Positions 21,841 to 33,059 of a stretch of 64,000 nucleotides of DNA are shown piece by piece. Position 1 is the stretch's first letter; each line of letters begins with the position of its first letter. The translations under genes were made by a program, and so were the position numbers. Source of the DNA: Rhodeus uyekii. Lineage: Eukaryota; Chordata; Actinopteri; Cypriniformes; Acheilognathidae. The stretch spans positions 248,001-312,000 of the forward strand of contig JAWRVZ010000242.1 of the NCBI GenBank assembly GCA_037043235.1, in the 5' to 3' direction. The notes beneath the pieces were generated by a model. The model was not told the origin of the DNA and did not search any database. It worked only from the letters and a program-made list of their open reading frames with translations.

Positions 21841-22093
21841 TTACAGTTAAAATTATAACCATTAAGATCTCATATAAATACTCTTTAAACAGACAATTAA
21901 ACTTTAGACAATTAAACTCTAAAAATACTTGACAATTTACTGTAACTCACTTTGAGCAGCGTCTGCTGGCATGAATGAGATGAGAGACAGAGGAGGGAGG
22001 GGGAAAACACAAAACCTGGATTCAAGTGCAAATGAGTGAATTTATTATAATAGTGCAGAAAACAAACAAAGTGATAATCCAGAGTAAAAGTCG

Positions 22094-22514
22094 TGGAATG
22101 GGAGACTCGCGCGCCACCACCGCGAACGCCGGGAGACTCACGCGCCACCACCGTGAGCGCCGGGGGACTCGCACGCCACCAACGCGAGCGCCGGGAGACT
22201 CTCGCGACACCAACGCGAGCGCCGGGAGACTCTCGCGACACCAACGCGAGCGCCGGGAGACTCGCGCGACACCAACGCGAGCGCCGGGAGACAAGCGCGA
22301 CACCAACGCGAGCGCCGGGAGACTCGCGCGACACCAACGCGAGCGCCGGGAGACTCGCGCGCCACCAACGCGAGCGCCGGGAGACTCGCGCGCCACCAAC
22401 GCGAGCGCCGGGAGACTCGCGCGACACCAACGCGAGCGCCGGGAGACTCGCGCGCCACCAACGCGAGCGCCGGGAGACTCGCGCGCCACCAACGCGAGCG
22501 CCGGGAGACTCTCC
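22094..22514. repeat. 31-bp GC-rich minisatellite, about 13 units
   Basis: The unit reads GCGCCGGGAGACTCGCGC then GCCACCAACGCGA, with variants ACACC for CCACC and TCTCGCG for TCGCGCG. Because 31 is not a multiple of three and the unit lacks stops, long frames stay open on both strands (for example 22026-22682 plus, 21912-22643 minus). These translate to rotating arginine-rich repeats and are not convincing genes. The block is CpG-dense in an AT-rich setting. Confidence 0.95.
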
Positions 22515-22800
22515 ACCATCACACTCTCCTCTTACCCCCCCCCCCCCCACCATCCCACTCCCCTCATAGACTCCTCTCTCCCTCACCACCCTCCCACTCC
22601 CCTCACAGACTCTCCTCTTACCCCACCATCCCACTCCCCTCACAGACTCTCCTCTTACCCCACCATCCCACTCCCCTCATAGACTCCTCTCTCCCTCCCA
22701 CCACCATCCCACTCCCCTCACAGACTCTCCTCTCACCCCCCACCATCCCACTCCCCGCATAGACTCCTTCACTGCCCCCCCCACTACTACCCTTATAGAC
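22515..22800. repeat. Polypyrimidine minisatellite
   Basis: Units of about 38-40 bases containing CCACCATCCCACTCCCCTCA then AGACTCTCCTCT. It is almost pure pyrimidine on the plus strand and includes a run of about 16 C near 22536. Confidence 0.9.
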
Positions 22801-22861
22801 TCTTCGCTCATTGTTACATATTTGTGCCATTTGCACTGCCGACTGTTCATTACAGTAACAA

Positions 22862-23128
22862 CTCAATCAATCAATCAATCAAATTTTATTTGTATAGCGC
22901 CTTAAAACAGCCAAAAGGTGCACAAGGCGCTTTCCAAAAGAACAAAAACAAACATCAAACGACAACATAAAGAAAACAAGTTAAAGAAATGAAACCAGAA
23001 TCAAGTCCAATGCTATGTGTTAAAAATTTGATTAAAAAAGTGGGTTTTCAGGTGTGCTTTTTTAAACACTCAGCACCGTGATGCTTCGGAGGTGCACAGG
23101 GAGTGCATTCCACAACTTTGGTCCACAA
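22862..23128 (-). mobile_element. LINE 3' end with (GATT)n tail
   Basis: On the plus strand (AATC)n is followed by AAATTTTATTTGTATAGCGC, CAAGGCGCTTTCCAAAAG and GTGGGTTTTCAGGTGTGC. Read in minus this is the fish LINE 3' end form that finishes with GCGCTATACAAATAAAATT and a tetranucleotide tail. Only the 3' UTR and the last coding remains survive. Confidence 0.65.
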
Positions 23129-23329
23129 CTGTTTACAACAACTGTTTACTGTTTACAGTAACAACTGTTTACACTTGCACCTTGCACTACTGTACTTTAG
23201 CTGGAACATGCTCATTTGCACTACCAACTGTTCATACAGTACCAACTGTTTACATTTCGCATCTCACTTATTTGCACTGTCCATGCTCATTGCACTACCT
23301 TAAATCTACTGCTTACCTTAAGCTAACAA

Positions 23330-23668
23330 TTGTAAACATCTTCCTGTAAAATTCTGTTTATAGTTAGAGACATCTGTATATACATTTACATTTATAGCAC
23401 ATATTCACCTGTAAATGCTGTTTATAGACACCTGTAATTATATTTATAGCACACACTCACCTGTTATAGTAATAACCATCTGTATATTTATATTCATTGT
23501 ACATATTACCTGTAAACCCTGTACATCTCCATATCCTGCACTTATGCAACCTTTGTATATATCCTGCACTTGCTGCTATTGCACTTCTGGTTAGACCTAA
23601 ACTGCATTTCGTTGCCTTGTACCTGTACTTGTGTAATGACAATAAAGTTGAATCTAATCTAATCTAAA
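23330..23668 (+). mobile_element. LINE 3' UTR, plus orientation
   Basis: Ends with CTGCATTTCGTTGCCTTGTA, TGTGTAATGACAATAAAGTT then GAATC and (TAATC)n. This is the terminal form of abundant fish L2/CR1-type elements. Upstream 23130-23330 has short imperfect repeats around CAACTGTTTAC. Confidence 0.7.
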
Positions 23669-25254
23669 AGGATGGGGTGGACACTCTATCCAAAAGTGGC
23701 CAACAGCGCAAATATTGACAGAATTGACTATTATTGTGTCAAGACGCAAATATGTAATGTTCTCATATGAGATAAATAATACAGTTATCACAGTAATAAT
23801 ACATTTTTGAGAAAATGTCATATGCAGAATATACAATTATTTATTTAATGTGATTAGTGCAAAGTGCACTACTGCTCTGTGCCACTGGGGAATACCTTGA
23901 AAGATACACACAGGAAATGTGTGTGTGTGTAAAGTGACTGCACTGACTCTAATGCATTTTCTATTAGAGGTTTATTTTATTAAATGTGCAATTTGTAAAA
24001 CAAAAACCTCAAAATTAAAGTTGAATTGTTATATTGTTCAAGTTCTTGACCTTGGGATTTTTTTATGTTTATTTTTTTTTCATATTGGTTTATATTAGTT
24101 TGATATTCACAGCTGTTTAGACCAAATGTCCACTGCAATGGACAACAAAATTGCTATGAAGGAGTTATGATTTTTTTTTCTTACTCATTAATAGATGCCT
24201 AATTTAATGGGATATTAATTTCTTTATTTTTCAGAAACCTGGAACCTAATTCTGGTCTGAAGGAGATATATGTAATATATAAAGTGTTTCTTCCTCTGAA
24301 ATAAAATAACTTAAATATTAGTATTTTTTAAATCATTCCTGCCAAGTACAATGGGGAAAGTAATGCAGTTTTTTCTAATCTCAAGCAGTTTTCAGATTGA
24401 ATCGATCTGCCATGTCAGACTTCAGTTCAACACGGCAATTATAGCAGATAAAGGAATCAACGCAATGTAATATTTGTATAAAGCCTTCCTCCATGGGAAA
24501 CAAAATAACTTAAATATTAGTATTTTTAAAATAATTCCTGCTCAAGTAATGCAGCAGAGTAATGCAGTTGTTTTGAATCTCAAGCAGTTTATAGTTTGAA
24601 TCGATCTGCCATGTTTTTTGCATCCTTTAAAAACCTTATTTCATTTACTGTTTAAGTGTTCACAAAACATCGATCTATCAGCGAATCTGCTCAGGAAGCG
24701 CGTTTGAACTCGAGAACAGGAGTCAGACTTTAGTTAAAAGCAGATAAAAGAATTAACACAAAACTATATACTCAAGAATTAGTTATAAATAACTTTGACT
24801 GTTAGACGCTGCATTTGAAGAGAGTCAGCGTGCGCTGCTCAGGGAAGCCTTTTACATGTGCCTTCCCCATGCAAACACGAGCGAGAGTCAGAATTCGGCA
24901 ATAAAGTACATAAATGAGCGCTATAAATAAACTTAGGCGCTTAGACGGTTACCTTCCCTATAGTATCATAGTGCTCAACAGTGAAAAGCCGTCGCCACGT
25001 AAAGACGAATGAGAGTCAGAATTTGGCCATATAAGTACATAAATCTTCAAGCAAACACGCTGTAGCGGTTACTTGATAATCGGAAACAATTTCCGTTTGA
25101 TCATAAACTCTCTCACATAAATCTATTTTAGGAGATTATGATCTCTCTCTCCAGCAGTAATGGCGGCTTTGAAAAGCTTTGAGGCTTTGAATTGCAGCGC
25201 TCTGATTCGTTCAAACTTCAGTGTTCTCACTGACAGGGGTGCAATTTTGTAATA
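23669..25254. other. No gene, low-copy AT-rich sequence
   Basis: Contains internal duplications: TTAAATATTAGTATTTTT occurs near 24315 and 24510, and AAGCAGTTTNNAGATTGAATCG near 24385 and 24580. No recognisable coding sequence or RNA gene was seen. Confidence 0.4.
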
Positions 25255-26030
25255 TCATGTATGTAAAATAGAGAGATTTAACTTACTAATTAAAGTAAAA
25301 AATCGATTGTAGACCTGCAAGTTTTTTTTTCAGGATTTAAAAAAAAAATGCATGTCCATTGGAATGGACATGTTCAGACATGCTGTATTGAAATGTATTA
25401 TATATCAGGTGTAATGTTGTGATGTCACCAACAGATGGGGTGGACGCTCTATCTAAAATTCAGTTTTCACTTCATTAGTGAAAGTCTGTGGAGATTTTAT
25501 GATTTTAATCTTCAGTTTTATCAAAAATCATAAGTCTGATCAGTCTGAAATGATATAGCAACTCAAGTCAGAACAGGTCTGAAGTCTGAGCAGAGTTTAG
25601 TGGTTGTAGCTTTAAAGCTCTAGGAGGAGATTCTTTGAGAATTTTAGGTAAGAATAATAATAATAATAACTAGATAGAGGAAGTTTATTTTATAAACTTC
25701 AGTTGGCTTGAGAAAGCCTAGCCTGAAAGTTTAAATTAGTTGTAACAGCTTTGAGAGTTTTGAGAGTTTAAACTTTAAAACATGTCGCTAACAAGATTTA
25801 TTTGGAGATTACTGATGATTCAGTTGGTCAGTGTATGGCGCTGTTTCCCACACACAGAAGTAAGCAGCATTTTCTACAGTTATATTTGCAATCTTTGATA
25901 TGTTTGCCAGTATTTCATAGTTGGTATGTAAAATAGAGGGATTAAACTTACTAATTAAAGTAAAAATCGATTGTAGACCTGCAAGTCTTTTTTCAGGATT
26001 TTTTCAAAAATGTATATCCATTGCAATATG
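25255..26030 (+). repeat. Y-family repeats, copies 2 and 3
   Basis: 25255-25380 repeats the core AATCGATTGTAGACCTGCAA. 25664-26030 repeats copy 1 more fully. The intervening 25546-25650 (GCAACTCAAGTCAGAACAGG, TAGTGGTTGTAGCTTTAAAG) recurs at 27306-27412, so the unit is longer than any one match. Confidence 0.8.
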
Positions 26031-26139
26031 GATCAACTAAAAAGTATTATTAAGAATAAAAAGTATTATTCACATTAGTGAAAACTGACCGTTTGGGATC
26101 AGTATTAGTAATTGGGGATTAGTATTTCTATATATATTA

Positions 26140-26475
26140 TTTTGCTAGGTGGTTGCTTGGGTAACCAGAGTGGTTGCTAGGGGGTTGTTAGGGTGTTGCT
26201 TGGGAATCCAGGGTGGCTGCTAGGGTGTTGCTAGGCAGTTGCTAGGGTAACCAGAGTGGTTGCTAAGCGGTTGCTAGGGTAACCAGAGTGGTTGCTAGGG
26301 CGTTGCTAATCAGTTGCTAGGGTATCCTGGGTGGTCATTAGGGTGTTGCTAGGTGGTTGCTAGGGTAACCGTGGTGGTCACTAGGGTGTTGCTATGTGGT
26401 TGCTAGGGTATCCAGAGTTGTTGCTAGGATGTTACTAGGTAGTTGTGAGGTGTTATGGGTAGTTTCTATGTCATT
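26140..26475. repeat. GTTGCTAGGG minisatellite
   Basis: Degenerate repeats of GGTTGCTAGGGTGTTGCTAG with inserts GTAACCAGAGTG. Scattered GGTTGCTAAGG units continue to about 26920. Confidence 0.9.
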
Positions 26476-27475
26476 CTTAGCACAATTTAACACTTAGCTA
26501 ATCACTATTAGCATGTAGCTATTCACTGCTAGCATGTGTAGCATGTTGGAAGTCCATTTTGCTAGCATGAGTCAATAGACCCAACCCCCATGTCTCTACG
26601 ACTTTCTGATGCAGAGATATAGGTCTGGCTAAACGGTTGCTAGGGTACTTTGTTTGGTTGCTAAGGAGTGGCTAAGCCTCTGCCATTGATGTCACTTCAA
26701 AGGCTGCTTGTCAGTATGAACGATATAAACCAACCCCAACGCCTCTACGAGATTCAGAATTGAAGATATCTCGCTTTGCATTTGGTTGCTAAGGTGCTCG
26801 ATAATGGTTGCTAGGGCGTGGCTAGGAAGTGTTGGAAACATTGGTGATTGGCAGTTTGCCAGTTTGGGATGGGTTGCTAAGGTGCTCTAAATGGTTGCTA
26901 GGGCGTGGCTTAATAGGCTTCACTGTGATCCTGAGACACTCATTGGTCGCCTGAGTAAAATGAGCCCTCCCCCTTGTCTCTGTGACGCTGTGTGCTGCAG
27001 AGCTATGTTCAATTCAAAATCCCTATGCATTTTGCCATAATAGATGGTGTTTCATGGGACAGCTTTCCCCATTCATCTCTATGGGGCAAATTTGGGCAGC
27101 TCTAACACCCCAGGGGTGCAACTTTCACCCCATTGTGTGGTATGTTCTTATAGAGGCTGTCACCCTCTTCAAATGTGGCGAGTTTCATCTTTTTACAAAT
27201 TCCTCGCTCCGAGTTATTAATCGTCAAAGTTCGTTGCAATGTTAAGTCAATGGGATTTTTCGGCACTTTTAGCGCCCCTGGGGCGAACACCGTACCCCCG
27301 ATCCCTTAGAAATGATATAGCAACTCAAGTCAGAACAGGTCTGAAGTCTGAGCAGAGTTTAGTGGTTGTAGCTTTAAAGCTCTAGGAGGAGATTCTTTGA
27401 GAATTTTAGGTAAGAAGAAAAATAATAATAAGTTTAGATACAATATCACTAAGTTGGCTTTCTCAAGCCAACTTA
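26476..27475. repeat. Remainder of Y-type composite, ending in a palindrome
   Basis: No coding sequence. It ends with AAGTTGGCTTTCTCAAGCCA ACTT (27449-27475), a near-palindrome whose right half is the inverse of the Y start CAGTTGGCTTGAGAAAGCC, suggesting that Y has inverted termini. Confidence 0.5.
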
Positions 27476-27769
27476 ATTATTATATGATGGCTTTGACAAA
27501 TGTGATGTTACATGTGCAGCTCCATGGTTGTAAAATGTTTCTGTCTCTGCGTCAAGCTCGGCCTCGCCCCGCCTCGCTCCTGGGAGTCATATCCCCCATT
27601 GAGATTGGTTGGTTTGTTCAAATTGCACTAAAAAGGAACCTTCCACACCTGGCGCAGTAAATAGCAATAATGTGGATTTTTATCATATAAAAAGTTTATT
27701 TTTAGTATGTAAAAAGTATGTACCATCTTAATGCACCATTTGTGAATATACCTGTATCTTCACTGAAGT
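27476..27769. other. Short unclassified stretch and X flank
   Basis: 27690-27769 matches the X sequence at 55420-55480 (GTACCATCTTAAT, TTTGTGAATATACCTGTATC). The remainder is unassigned. Confidence 0.5.
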
Positions 27770-27893
27770 TGTTGTGGCTCAAGCGTTGTAGTTTTTCTCT
27801 TCATACAAACAACACTTCTCGAAGGTCTTTGATGCCAGAATTTAGGTTTTATTCTTCCAAACAAAACCGAGCTGATGTTGAAATGGTTATTGC
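27770..27893 (-). repeat. ERV2-type LTR fragment
   Basis: Begins TGTTGTGG like 59917 and shares AACACTTCTCGAAGGTCTTT and TTAGGTTTTATTCTTCCAAA. In minus orientation it contains AATAAAACC, the LTR poly(A) signal. Confidence 0.7.
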
Positions 27894-27929
27894 ATGAATA
27901 ATACATATTTTATTAGGATTCAACTGTAT

Positions 27930-28193
27930 GATAATACACCATTATTTTATCTGTATGATGATATTCAGCTGAGAAAGTGCTGAGGTCTGCAAAAGGCTGG
28001 AGACCCACACACCTCACAGCGCTGGGTGTTAAATCCACATATGGACACAGAGTGCTGAATTCAGGCCAAGTTACAATGTATGGAGAAAAGTAAACAATCA
28101 CGTAACATGTTTGGAATGTCTAGGACCTAGAGTATATAATGGGAGATTTCCCTTTCTCAAGAGCTGACCCTGCAGATCAGCTCGGTTTTAACA
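27930..28193 (+). repeat. ERV2-type LTR fragment, inverted relative to its neighbour
   Basis: The reverse complement of 28010-28190 matches 60010-60150 (AAACCGAGNTGATCTGCAG, CCCATTATATACTCTA). In plus orientation GAGTATATAATGGGAGA is a TATA box. Two LTR pieces therefore face each other in place of about 165 bases of X. Confidence 0.65.
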
Positions 28194-28194
28194 C

Positions 28195-28321
28195 GATACC
28201 AGCAGCACAATCTTACAGTGTAAAATCAACTTTATACTAGCATAGTATTTGATGTTATTTTACCTTCACTGAAACATTTCTCTTTACCATCTATTTTGAT
28301 ATATATATATATTTTTTTTAA
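28195..28321 (+). repeat. X family, left flank of L2
   Basis: CACGATACCAGCAGCA to TCTATTTTGATATATATATA, the same as 55596-55708 and the inverse of 38790-38900. Confidence 0.8.
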
Positions 28322-30484
28322 ATATATTTACATTTACATTTATTCATTTAGCAGACGCTTTTATCCAAAGCGACTTACAACTTGAGGAATTCAGAAAGCG
28401 ATCTGTCCTGAAGATACAAAAGTACATAGTGCTTATAATACAAAGTTTCGAACATTACATAAGAGAATTAATTAAATTTTTTTGTGTGTGTGTCATGTTA
28501 GGTGCTCATAGAAGAGATGTGTTTTCTTGGAGAGAAGGAATCTTGGCAGGGAGATTGTTCCACCAGCAAGGAGCGGTGAATAAAAATGTTCTTGAAAGTG
28601 ATTTTTTTGCCTCTCTGTGATGTAACCGCGAGTCGTCGCTCATTGATCGATCAAAGGTTTCTGGTAGGTGTGTAGATTTGTCACAGTGAGTATGAAGGTG
28701 CTGAGCTTGTGTAAGTCTGCATGCAAGAGTCAGTGCTTTGAATTTGATCAGGTCAGCAGCTCATCAAAGATCACGCCAAGGGTTCTGGCAGACCTTGAAG
28801 GAGTAATTGTGGTGGCGCTGATCTGGACAGTGAAATCATACTGTAGTGTTGGATCAGCGGGAAAGACTAATGGCTCCGTCTTTGCCAGGTTGAATTGCAG
28901 ATGATACTCTTTCATCCATGCCGAGATGTCCGCTAGCCAGCTTGTGATTCTCGCAGCCACCGTGGGATCATCTGGTTGAAGATGAGCTTTGTCATTGGCG
29001 TAGTGATGAAAGGAGTGGCCGTGTGCCTCTATGATGGGACCCAGTGATGTGGCGTACGTGGAGAAGAGAAGTGGTCCAAGTGGTCCTGGGGACCAGTGGT
29101 CCCCAACCTTTTTTGTGCCGCGGACCGGTAAACGTGTGATAATTTTCCCGCGGACCAGTGACAGCTCGAGATTGTTGAGCTCGAGCTCGAGCGATGGGCT
29201 GTTCAAACGCCTCAATAGGCACAGCGCCACAGCCGCTTGCAGACGTTTGCAGCAGCTCACGGACCGGTCCGCGAATGCGCTCCGCGGCCCAGTACCATTT
29301 CATCTACGGACCGATCCGCGAAATCGCTCCGGGGCCCGGGGCCACAGTGCCAACCCTGAAAGACCCATCCGTGAGGTAGGATTCAAACCACTGGAGAGGA
29401 TGCCTAGATAGATACGAGAGGGTAGATAGAAGGATAAGATGATTAACAGTGTCAAAGTGCAGCAGATAGATCTAAAAGAATGAGAACTGACAATTTTGAA
29501 TCAGCTTTTGCACTCCTTAGAGCTTCATCAACGGATAGTAGTGCAGTCTCGGTTGAAGCCAGACTGGTTGAAGTCACCTTCACCTTCTTGAAGACTGGTT
29601 GATCAACCAGACTGGTTGATGTCCAACTGGCCATTCTGAGAGAGACAAGAAGGGTAAAAATAACACATTCAAGAGTTTTTGATATGAATGGTAGGAGAGA
29701 GCCATGTCTGTAATTATCAACGGGTGATGTGTTTAATGTGGGTTTTTTTGCGAGCAGTGGAGTTACCCGAGCCTGCTTGAATGCAGTAGGGAAGGTTCCC
29801 GATGTGGTGATGATGTGAGTGAGTGCTGGTAAGGAGAAGTTTAGATACATCTACCTCTGTGAGTGGAGAGGTGGTTGAAAAAAAATTTCTGGTTACATCA
29901 GAGGTCGGTCTATTTTCATGTGTGTGTGGAGCTGAGAACTGACTGCTGATAGTTAATAAGAAACAGGCAAAATCATTGGCAGTTAAAGAGGTAGAGAATG
30001 GAGGGGGACAGAGGAGAGAGCTGAATGTTTTGAAAAGTGCATGCATGTTAGAATCTTGGTGAGGAAATGCAAATATTTAACTGTATGGATATCAGTAGAA
30101 AGGGTAGAGGTTAGCTCAGGTTAGCCGGGTCCTTTGATTTGTGCCATTCTCTCTCAGTTGCCCTTAACTTGGTTCACGAAGAACATCCATTAGCCAGGGG
30201 TTAGAGGGAGTAGCACCTGGAAGAGAGCGGACAGATATTGTCTAGACAAGACGTTAGAGTGGAAAATTAAGTGTCTGTTGCAGTATTCACATCCAGAGAT
30301 GAGAACTGTTTGGGAGAAGGAAGAGAGGCTGAGACGACAGAGAAAAAATGGGAAGGAGAAAGAGAGCCTGAAAGTGACTCGTAGAGGGGTTGGTGTTGCA
30401 GAAATAGTAACTTCCATATGAAATGTAATGAAAAAATGGTCAGAAACATGCAGAGGTTTAACTAGAATGTTGTCTGTGATGAAA
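28322..30484 (-). mobile_element. L2-type LINE inserted in X
   Basis: The 3' terminus (minus) reads AGTCGCTTTGGATAAAAGCG TCTGCTAAATGAATAAATG with an AAATGT tail, the characteristic 3' end of abundant fish L2 elements. 5' truncated within the endonuclease region. Interrupted by a hAT piece at 29094-29347. Confidence 0.85.
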
Positions 30485-30501
30485 GATTTGAAAGGGAACA
30501 T
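28748..30501 (-). pseudogene. L2 ORF2 remnant: endonuclease end and reverse transcriptase
   Basis: Read in minus. 30501-30190 carries the end of the endonuclease (LHVSDHFFITFHME). 29850-29452 carries RT fingers and palm (DNYRHGSLLPFISKTLECVI, SVLILLDLSAA). 29400-29350 has HPLQWFESYLTDG. After the hAT insertion, 29080-28748 has GPLLFSTYATSLGPI, the active-site segment FHHYANDKAHLQPDD (the usual YADD degraded to YAND) and QFNLAKTEPLVFPAD. Several frameshifts and the altered active site mean it is inactive. Confidence 0.85.
29094..29347. mobile_element. hAT-like fragment inside L2
   Basis: Starts CAGTGGTCCCCAACCTTTTT TGTGCCGCGGACCGG, the terminal sequence of a common hAT group, and interrupts RT coding between TDGSFRVGTV and GPLLFSTY. 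The far end is degraded and no clean target duplication is visible. Confidence 0.65.
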
Positions 30502-31620
30502 TTTTGTAAATTATTTATTTTATCCTTGCCATTATCTCTATCCACAAATGTGCTGTATGGTATTACAATTGTATTAATTGTATAAAGTAATAAAGTGAAC
30601 ACTCTATAATAATGCATCAGTGTGTAGCTGCATATGTAGTAACCCTTTAATGAAAACAATTGTAATACAATACAATACGAAGGGTAATTGTAAATTCGGC
30701 CCTGCAAAACTGTCATTTACACTGATTTCAGAAAAGCTGAGGCATTTAAAAACACCATTTAGCTGTTCTGAAATCACGTTCAGCACATTCGTGATGGAGT
30801 TTGTGTGAAGCAGCTTTTACTGTGAACTGAAACACTGAATTAAGATAAAGAGGATACCTTTTTCAAGAGACATTCTTCTAAGAACCATCATACACTTTAA
30901 AATCTAAGCTTTGGCATCAAAGTACATTTCTCTGAGCAAACATTGTGTGATAAAACGCATTGAAACACTACACCTTACCAGTAGGATTGATAAACTTTAC
31001 TAAATGCTTTACTGTGCTTCTTCCTTTCTGGAAGCGTGGTCCTCAATGTCTTTCACGTTTGGTCCCGACCTCTAGACATGAATGTAATGAATTAATAATG
31101 CGGTCACTACGTACAGCAAGCACTCATAAACTAAAAACATGTAAATCAAACCACAGCTAAACATTACAAAAAGAAATGACCACATATGCTGGTATCCAGC
31201 TAATCATCAGTGTTGACACATGTCAAGTCAAAATTAGACTAAGCTCTAACATAAACTTCAAATCCTGCTTTTTAGTTCCTGAACCAAAAAGACTTACTTT
31301 GCCTGTAACATTTAAGCCTGATTCTGACAGCGATGAAACCGCTTCACCTCACTTCACTTCACTTCACCTTGTGATACAACTTCACAATCTGACGGTGAAG
31401 GCATTTCTCCAGATTGGTCCTCTAAAACCCTATCAATACCAGGCATCTTGAACATGCCTTCAGCATGGTTGGCCAAAAATGTCAACGCTACACGTGTGCG
31501 CTGATGATTATTTGAGAATGTGTACACCATATGCAGTTGATCCATATCACACATATAAGTGCTCAATATTGTCTTGCTAGTTAGAGCGTTATTTTAGTAG
31601 CACCTGTTTCAAAATAACTG
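30485..31620 (+). repeat. X family, right flank of L2
   Basis: Collinear with 58780-59650: ATTTGAAAGGGAACATTTTT, CATCAGTGTGTAG, AGCTGAGGCATTTAA, TTTGGCATCAAAGTACATTT, CACATATGCTGGTATCCAGC. A CACTT microsatellite is present near 31344-31370. Confidence 0.85.
31325..31612 (-). other. Extra 285-base segment with coding-like frame, absent from the paralogue
   Basis: At 59600 the X copy passes directly from CCTGATTCT to ATAACTGGTCTGTG, whereas here about 285 bases intervene. In minus the segment holds a frame at 31566-31354 containing TFLANHAEGMFKMPGID, with no recognised family. A possible donor (CAAG then GTGAAG) lies near its end. It may be an insertion here or a deletion in the other copy. 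Confidence 0.4.
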
Positions 31621-32720
31621 GTCTGTAAATACATTTAATACATGGGTGTGAGACAGAGAATACCATTTCTACAAGTATACTTTAAACTTTTGATACATTG
31701 TTCAATTTAAAGAATTTTGTATTTAATTTATTTCAATAAAAAGCCGTTCTTTAACATCATTAAACTGTTGTTGTCTTCTTATTTTTTTAAGTTTAGTCAC
31801 CAGAGCTACTTTAAAAGTAAAAATTTGGTACTGGTATAATAAGAAACCCAAACAATACTCAACCCTACACAAAAAAGCACCACTTACTGAGAAAAATAAT
31901 GTTTTCATTCCAAACTCACTTCATACTCCCAAACATTAATGTTCGCTCAAATGAGCATGTTTTAACCCAAGACACAGATAGGAACAGAACCTTATTAATC
32001 CTGAAGAGAATGGTCTGTCCGTCTTCCAGGTCCTCCTTTCATCACGGCATTCGTTGAGCCCGAGATCTCTTTCCTGTCCGTGGCAGTCTTTTAATTTATA
32101 GAAAAACATCTAGCATAAATGTCTGGGATTGGACATTACAATCGTCAGCTCAACGTAAACACCTACGATTGGTTGAACTGCTTGCAGCGTAACAAAAAAC
32201 AAGGTGTTCAAAGTCTTTGGGAAATAAATGCCTTTGATTTGAAGTGAACCGATTCCACACCTTTCATTGTCATATCCAGGCATCCGTGTAAAACCAGATC
32301 AAATGTAATAACCTTACCAAGCGCACACACAATATCATAATTAATATTGCTTGCATATATTAATAAACATTATAAAGTAGCACACTGGACTACAGGCTCA
32401 CACCTTACCCCGTGATGGTCAAACAGGTCCGTGAAGTTGATTCCTACAGCCAATCAGCACGTCTGTGAATTCGGCAGCTCAACATAAGTCTGTGATTGGT
32501 TGATCCGCTCAACGTTGCAATAAACAACGCTTCAGTCTTCGAAGTCAAGGCTTTTGAAGTCTTCCGTTTTTCCCCCCAACTTTTTGAAGTGAACCGGCAT
32601 TCCCGCATTCGAGGCCTTTTACTCGGTTAATTTACGTTACCATACCTTGCAGTGTCTCACGCAAACACATACTTCAGACAAATGTTGAAAGAGATAGGTT
32701 TGTTACCGACCATTTGCCGC
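31621..32720. other. No gene; imperfect 300-bp duplication
   Basis: Segments near 32140-32240 and 32455-32560 resemble each other (CAGCTCAACNTAA, GATTGGTTGA, AAGTGAACCG). Function unknown. Confidence 0.4.
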
Positions 32721-32724
32721 AGCT

Positions 32725-32865
32725 ATCCTGTGGCTGAGTGAGTAGAGGGTTGGTGCTTTCATCACCAACGTTGTGGGTTCGCTCCCAGGGGGAAACAAGA
32801 GCTGATACAACGTTTTCTCTGCATGCAGTTTAGGTCGCTTTTAGGTCTGCCAAATGCCTAATTGT
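32725..32865 (+). mobile_element. tRNA-derived SINE, copy 1
   Basis: The A-box region TGGCTGAGTGAGTAGAGGG starts at 32731 and the B box GGTTCGCTCCC is at 32776-32786, typical of a tRNA-derived Pol III promoter. The tail has GGTCGC then GTCTGCCAAATGCCTAA, related to the fish L2 3' end, which explains mobilisation by LINE machinery. Confidence 0.8.
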
Positions 32866-32944
32866 GGATAGGGAATGGTAAGCAGACATTTCTTCTCCAT
32901 TCATTCATAATGACCTCTGCTAAACCTGCTAACACTCTCGCAAA

Positions 32945-33048
32945 GCTTTCTTGTAGCTCAATAACAACAATATCATGGGTTTGATCCCAGGGAAAGCAAG
33001 AACTGATTCAATGTGCTCCTTGAGTGCAATGCCAAATGCATAAATGTC
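32945..33048 (+). mobile_element. tRNA-derived SINE, copy 2 (degenerate)
   Basis: The B box GGTTTGATCCC is at 32978-32988 and the tail is TGCCAAATGCATAAATGTC. The A box is degraded. Same family and orientation as the copy 80 bases upstream. Confidence 0.65.
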
Positions 33049-33059
33049 ATAGTCTAGTC

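Noticed and set aside
22026..22682. 218-codon plus frame and overlapping 243-codon minus frame as genes
   Set aside because: Both are products of a 31-bp stop-free minisatellite, with no start context, domain or non-repeat coding sequence.
26982..27245. 87-codon plus frame in the Y composite
   Set aside because: No motif, repeated AT-rich context, and no sign of codon structure.
20970..27485. TTATTATAT at both sides of a 6.5 kb Y block, suggesting a 9-bp target duplication
   Set aside because: The left flank AACTAGATAGAGGAAGTTTA recurs with the second Y copy at 25664, so it is part of the repeat rather than flanking DNA.
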